64,000 bases of DNA from Aaosphaeria pasadenensis. Taxonomy: Eukaryota; Ascomycota; Dothideomycetes; Pleosporales. Made by a program: the position numbers and the translations under genes. Of this stretch, positions 61,547 to 64,000 are shown in pieces. The stretch's first letter is position 1. Each line of letters opens with the position of its first letter. The notes beneath the pieces were generated by a model. That model searched no databases, was not told the DNA's origin, and saw only the letters and a list, made by a program, of their open reading frames with translations. The stretch is taken from NCBI GenBank assembly GCA_022813625.1, contig JAKLMB010000001.1, positions 1,178,001 through 1,242,000 of the forward strand. Direction: 5' to 3'.

Positions 61547-63238
61547 TCATGCCTTCACGGCATGTGTGCCCGTCACCGGTGCACCATTCCAACCTGATTC
61601 CTTCTTCGCAGCTCCAGCCGACATCCCATTCGCACCTCTCAGCTTCTCATCCTGCGCCATCCCATTGTGCGTGCCATTGAACCTCAACCCGGAGATACCT
61701 GGGTATCCCTTCACGCCCGTCGCCTTCTCGAGCCTCGATGCCAGATCCTCGGAGACTTCGCGGAAGATTCCGATCTGGCGCTTGATGATCTCCTTGTCGG
61801 AGCAGTTGGCCATGTGGCCGGACACGTTGCCGATGAAGCGCTCCTTTGCGCCGTCGTCGAACACTCTCTCCCATAGCGCGCGCGGGGCGTTGAAGTCTTC
61901 GGGTCGGATCTCGGAGAGGAAGGTAACGGCGTTGCCGATGAAGTGGCCGTGGGTCTTGTCGAGGTCGGTCTGGCGCTCCTTGAAGGTTACGGGCTCGATG
62001 GAGGAAAGGTAGTTTGGTCGCGAACCTTGGTTGTAGAAGGCCATGGCACCGTTTCGCTGGAAGTTTGCTCCTTTGTATGCCGTCCTGGGAGCGTTCACGG
62101 GGAGCTGCTGATAGTTCGGGCCAATTCGGTGGCGGTGAGTGTCTGGATAGGAGAAGAGGCGGCTCTGGAGAACGGGATCCGCTGATGGCTCGATTCCGGG
62201 GATCAAATGAGAAGGAGCGAACGCAATTTGCTCGATCTCGGCGAAGTAGTTCTGGACGTTCTCATTAAGGAAGAACTCGCCGACCTTACGGAGAGGGAAC
62301 TGCTTCTGGGGCCAGATGTGGGTGAGGTCAAAGACGTTGATCTTCTGTTTCTCCCAGAGCTCCTCAGCCTCCTTCGCGGTCATAGTTTGGATGTTGACGT
62401 CCCAGCCTGGGTAATCGCCATGCTCAATGGCGAAGAACAGATCCTTCTGTGCGTAGTCGGGAGACTTGGACGCGGAGTCGGCTTGAGTGATGAACTTGGT
62501 CCCTTGCTTCGAGTTGAAGTGGAATTGACAATACACCCACTCGCCTTGTTTATTGATGAGCTTGAAGGTATGGCCACTGTATCCATGCATGAACCTGTAG
62601 CCGTCCGGGATACCGCGGTCGCCCATCAAGATCATGACCTGGTGAACAGACTCCGGGTTCTGCGAAAGGTAATCCCAGAAGACAGTCGAGTCATCCGCAT
62701 GGGTGAGGTTTGTAGCCGGATGGCGTTTCTGGGTATGAATGAAGTGTGGGAACTTGGCAGCATCGCGGAGGAAGAACACAGGCGTGTTGTTCGCCACCAT
62801 ATCCCAGTTTCCCTCAGACGTGCGGAACTTTACAGAGAAGCCTCGAGGATCGCGAGCACAATCGTGGGAGCCAGACTCGCCACCAACGGTTGAGAATCGA
62901 ACTGAGATGGGGCACTCAGCGCCCTCCTTGAAGATCTCGGCCAAACTCAAGTCTTCGAGAGAGTTGGTGGTCTTGTAGTACCCATGAGCGCCGCCTCCTT
63001 TTGCGTGAACAACGCGCTCGGGAATGCGTTCGCGGTCGAAATGTGAAAGGAGATCAATCAAATGGAAGTCTTGGAGCAGGAGAGGGCCATTCTCGCCGAC
63101 ACGCTGGGATTCGTATGGGTGGGGATACGGTGCGCCATTGCTTGTGGTGTAAATGGTATCCTGCGACTTGGTGTTGCGATCCTCAGTATAACTAGGATAA
63201 AAGTCGCCGTTGTGTTGATCAGTTGCTGAAGGTGCCAT
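61547..63238 (-). CDS. Catalase, small-subunit type
   Basis: Haem enzyme that splits hydrogen peroxide to water and oxygen. Single exon, 563 aa. The catalytic His is in RVVHAKG (H78), the distal Asn in MVANNTPVFF (N151), and the haem-ligand Tyr in RLFSYPDTHRHR (Y364). NADPH-binding-type surroundings (SGHTFKL, PQKQFPLRKVG) are present. There is no large C-terminal flavodoxin-like domain, so it is the ~60-kDa clade rather than the large-subunit secreted catalase, and there is no signal peptide. The last residues are HAVKA, which is not a canonical peroxisomal SKL signal. It has no intron, in contrast to most neighbours. A TATA-like site on the minus strand at 63345-63351 lies ~108 nt upstream of the ATG. 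Confidence 0.97.
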   Translation of the reverse strand: MAPSATDQHNGDFYPSYTEDRNTKSQDTIYTTSNGAPYPHPYESQRVGENGPLLLQDFHLIDLLSHFDRERIPERVVHAKGGGAHGYYKTTNSLEDLSLAEIFKEGAECPISVRFSTVGGESGSHDCARDPRGFSVKFRTSEGNWDMVANNTPVFFLRDAAKFPHFIHTQKRHPATNLTHADDSTVFWDYLSQNPESVHQVMILMGDRGIPDGYRFMHGYSGHTFKLINKQGEWVYCQFHFNSKQGTKFITQADSASKSPDYAQKDLFFAIEHGDYPGWDVNIQTMTAKEAEELWEKQKINVFDLTHIWPQKQFPLRKVGEFFLNENVQNYFAEIEQIAFAPSHLIPGIEPSADPVLQSRLFSYPDTHRHRIGPNYQQLPVNAPRTAYKGANFQRNGAMAFYNQGSRPNYLSSIEPVTFKERQTDLDKTHGHFIGNAVTFLSEIRPEDFNAPRALWERVFDDGAKERFIGNVSGHMANCSDKEIIKRQIGIFREVSEDLASRLEKATGVKGYPGISGLRFNGTHNGMAQDEKLRGANGMSAGAAKKESGWNGAPVTGTHAVKA

Positions 63239-64000
63239 AGTGGGTTCTAGTTGTTGGGATTTTGGGTATGATCACAAGTTGATATCTGCTGTAGGCACTG
63301 TGAAAAAGACGACTACCTTTCGTGAGGAGGGTGGCATGAAATCATTATATGGACTACAGGCAATTGCTACGTACTGGTGAAGACATGATTGTTGGCCACT
63401 AATACTATTTGGATAGCTGATTGGCAGGCACATCTGACAGCTTGCCCCCAGATCTCATGATGACGCTATTGCAAAAGCTTAATCGATGACGATGTCGATA
63501 AATCGGTAACTGGGGGAACTTCCGCCCATCGCTCATTTGCCCCCACTATGCGTTCATTGTCCAACCCCAAATGTTGCAAATTGGATCTGGACGCTCGTAC
63601 ATTTATAAGCCTACATCTGTAATTGGCTTTGTTTCCTGAATTGTTATCAACACCCTTTCTGCAATTGGTCTATCGACTCCACACTTCAACTTCGACTTGG
63701 TTGCTCCACATACGAGTATCATTTCTTGTGCGCTCCTCACACAGAAAGTTGTCTCCCGCGGCGAACGCTAATCAGTTGACTGTTCTCCTTCTCGACTTTG
63801 AGATGTGCCGAATATCCTCGGAATGCTAGCGTGGATTTAACCCATATCCCCTTCGGCCTCGAAATGGGATGGAGATTCCAGACATGCCAAGCATCACTCC
63901 TCACATCCATCACAACTGGCATGAGAGCAGTAGAACGTTTCGAGGGTTTTTAACAAATCAAGGGGGTATTTCGTTTCTCGACCCAGATCCAGATCAGGTC
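63239..64000. promoter_or_regulatory. Catalase promoter region and window edge
   Basis: The catalase upstream region is here. On the plus strand, TTTATAA near 63602 is followed by CT-rich sequence (63640-63720). This looks like the start of another transcript, but the open frame after it (63623-63829) has no motif. The gene, if any, may run beyond the window. Confidence 0.4.

Overview
The window is nuclear DNA from a filamentous ascomycete (Pezizomycotina). The protein-coding genes carry short spliceosomal introns (mostly 42-100 nt, GTANGT-type donors, CTAAC-like branch sites, YAG acceptors). Several families are essentially fungal: a velvet-type domain, a DUF4360 secreted protein and a DUF7025 AAA ATPase. 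The class (Leotiomycetes, Sordariomycetes or Dothideomycetes) cannot be fixed from this window. I found no tRNA, rRNA, transposon or CRISPR array that I could support.

Layout. 1-1469 (-): 5' part of a class II myosin heavy chain, running off the left edge. 2513-6466 (+): Red1/ZFC3H1-type zinc-finger protein. 7743-9234 (+): classical SDR. 11438-12747 (+): transaldolase. 13526-14621 (+): Cu,Zn superoxide dismutase. 15449-18322 (+): Tudor-SN. 20868-23615 (-): large disordered, charged-repeat protein. 23616-33937: about 10.3 kb with no convincing gene, full of short tandem repeats. 33938-36952 (-): arginyl-tRNA synthetase, 13 coding exons, with a probable mitochondrial N-terminal extension. 37888-39033 (+): Erg26/3-beta-HSD-like dehydrogenase. 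39034-44071: 5 kb without a supportable gene. 44072-45050 (+): divergent velvet-domain protein. 46431-47201 (-): DUF4360 secreted protein. 48396-51160 (-): DUF7025/AAA ATPase. 52536-56169 (+): mitochondrial NAD(P) transhydrogenase. 57314-57763 (+): small unknown protein. 58519-60505 (-): Cti6-type PHD-finger protein. 61547-63238 (-): catalase.

Most genes are housekeeping or chromatin/RNA genes and are not an operon or a biosynthetic cluster. One loose theme is redox defence: SOD1, catalase, transaldolase (linked to NADPH supply) and transhydrogenase (mitochondrial NADPH) lie within about 52 kb. They are not adjacent or co-oriented, so this may be chance. The least conventional material is the divergent velvet protein, the charged-repeat protein, the dual-start ArgRS and the repeat-rich gene desert. 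I did not find evidence for a wholly new multi-gene system.

Exon boundaries were worked out by hand from reading frame, splice signals and family similarity. Every completed gene gives a CDS length divisible by three. Nothing was checked against a database.
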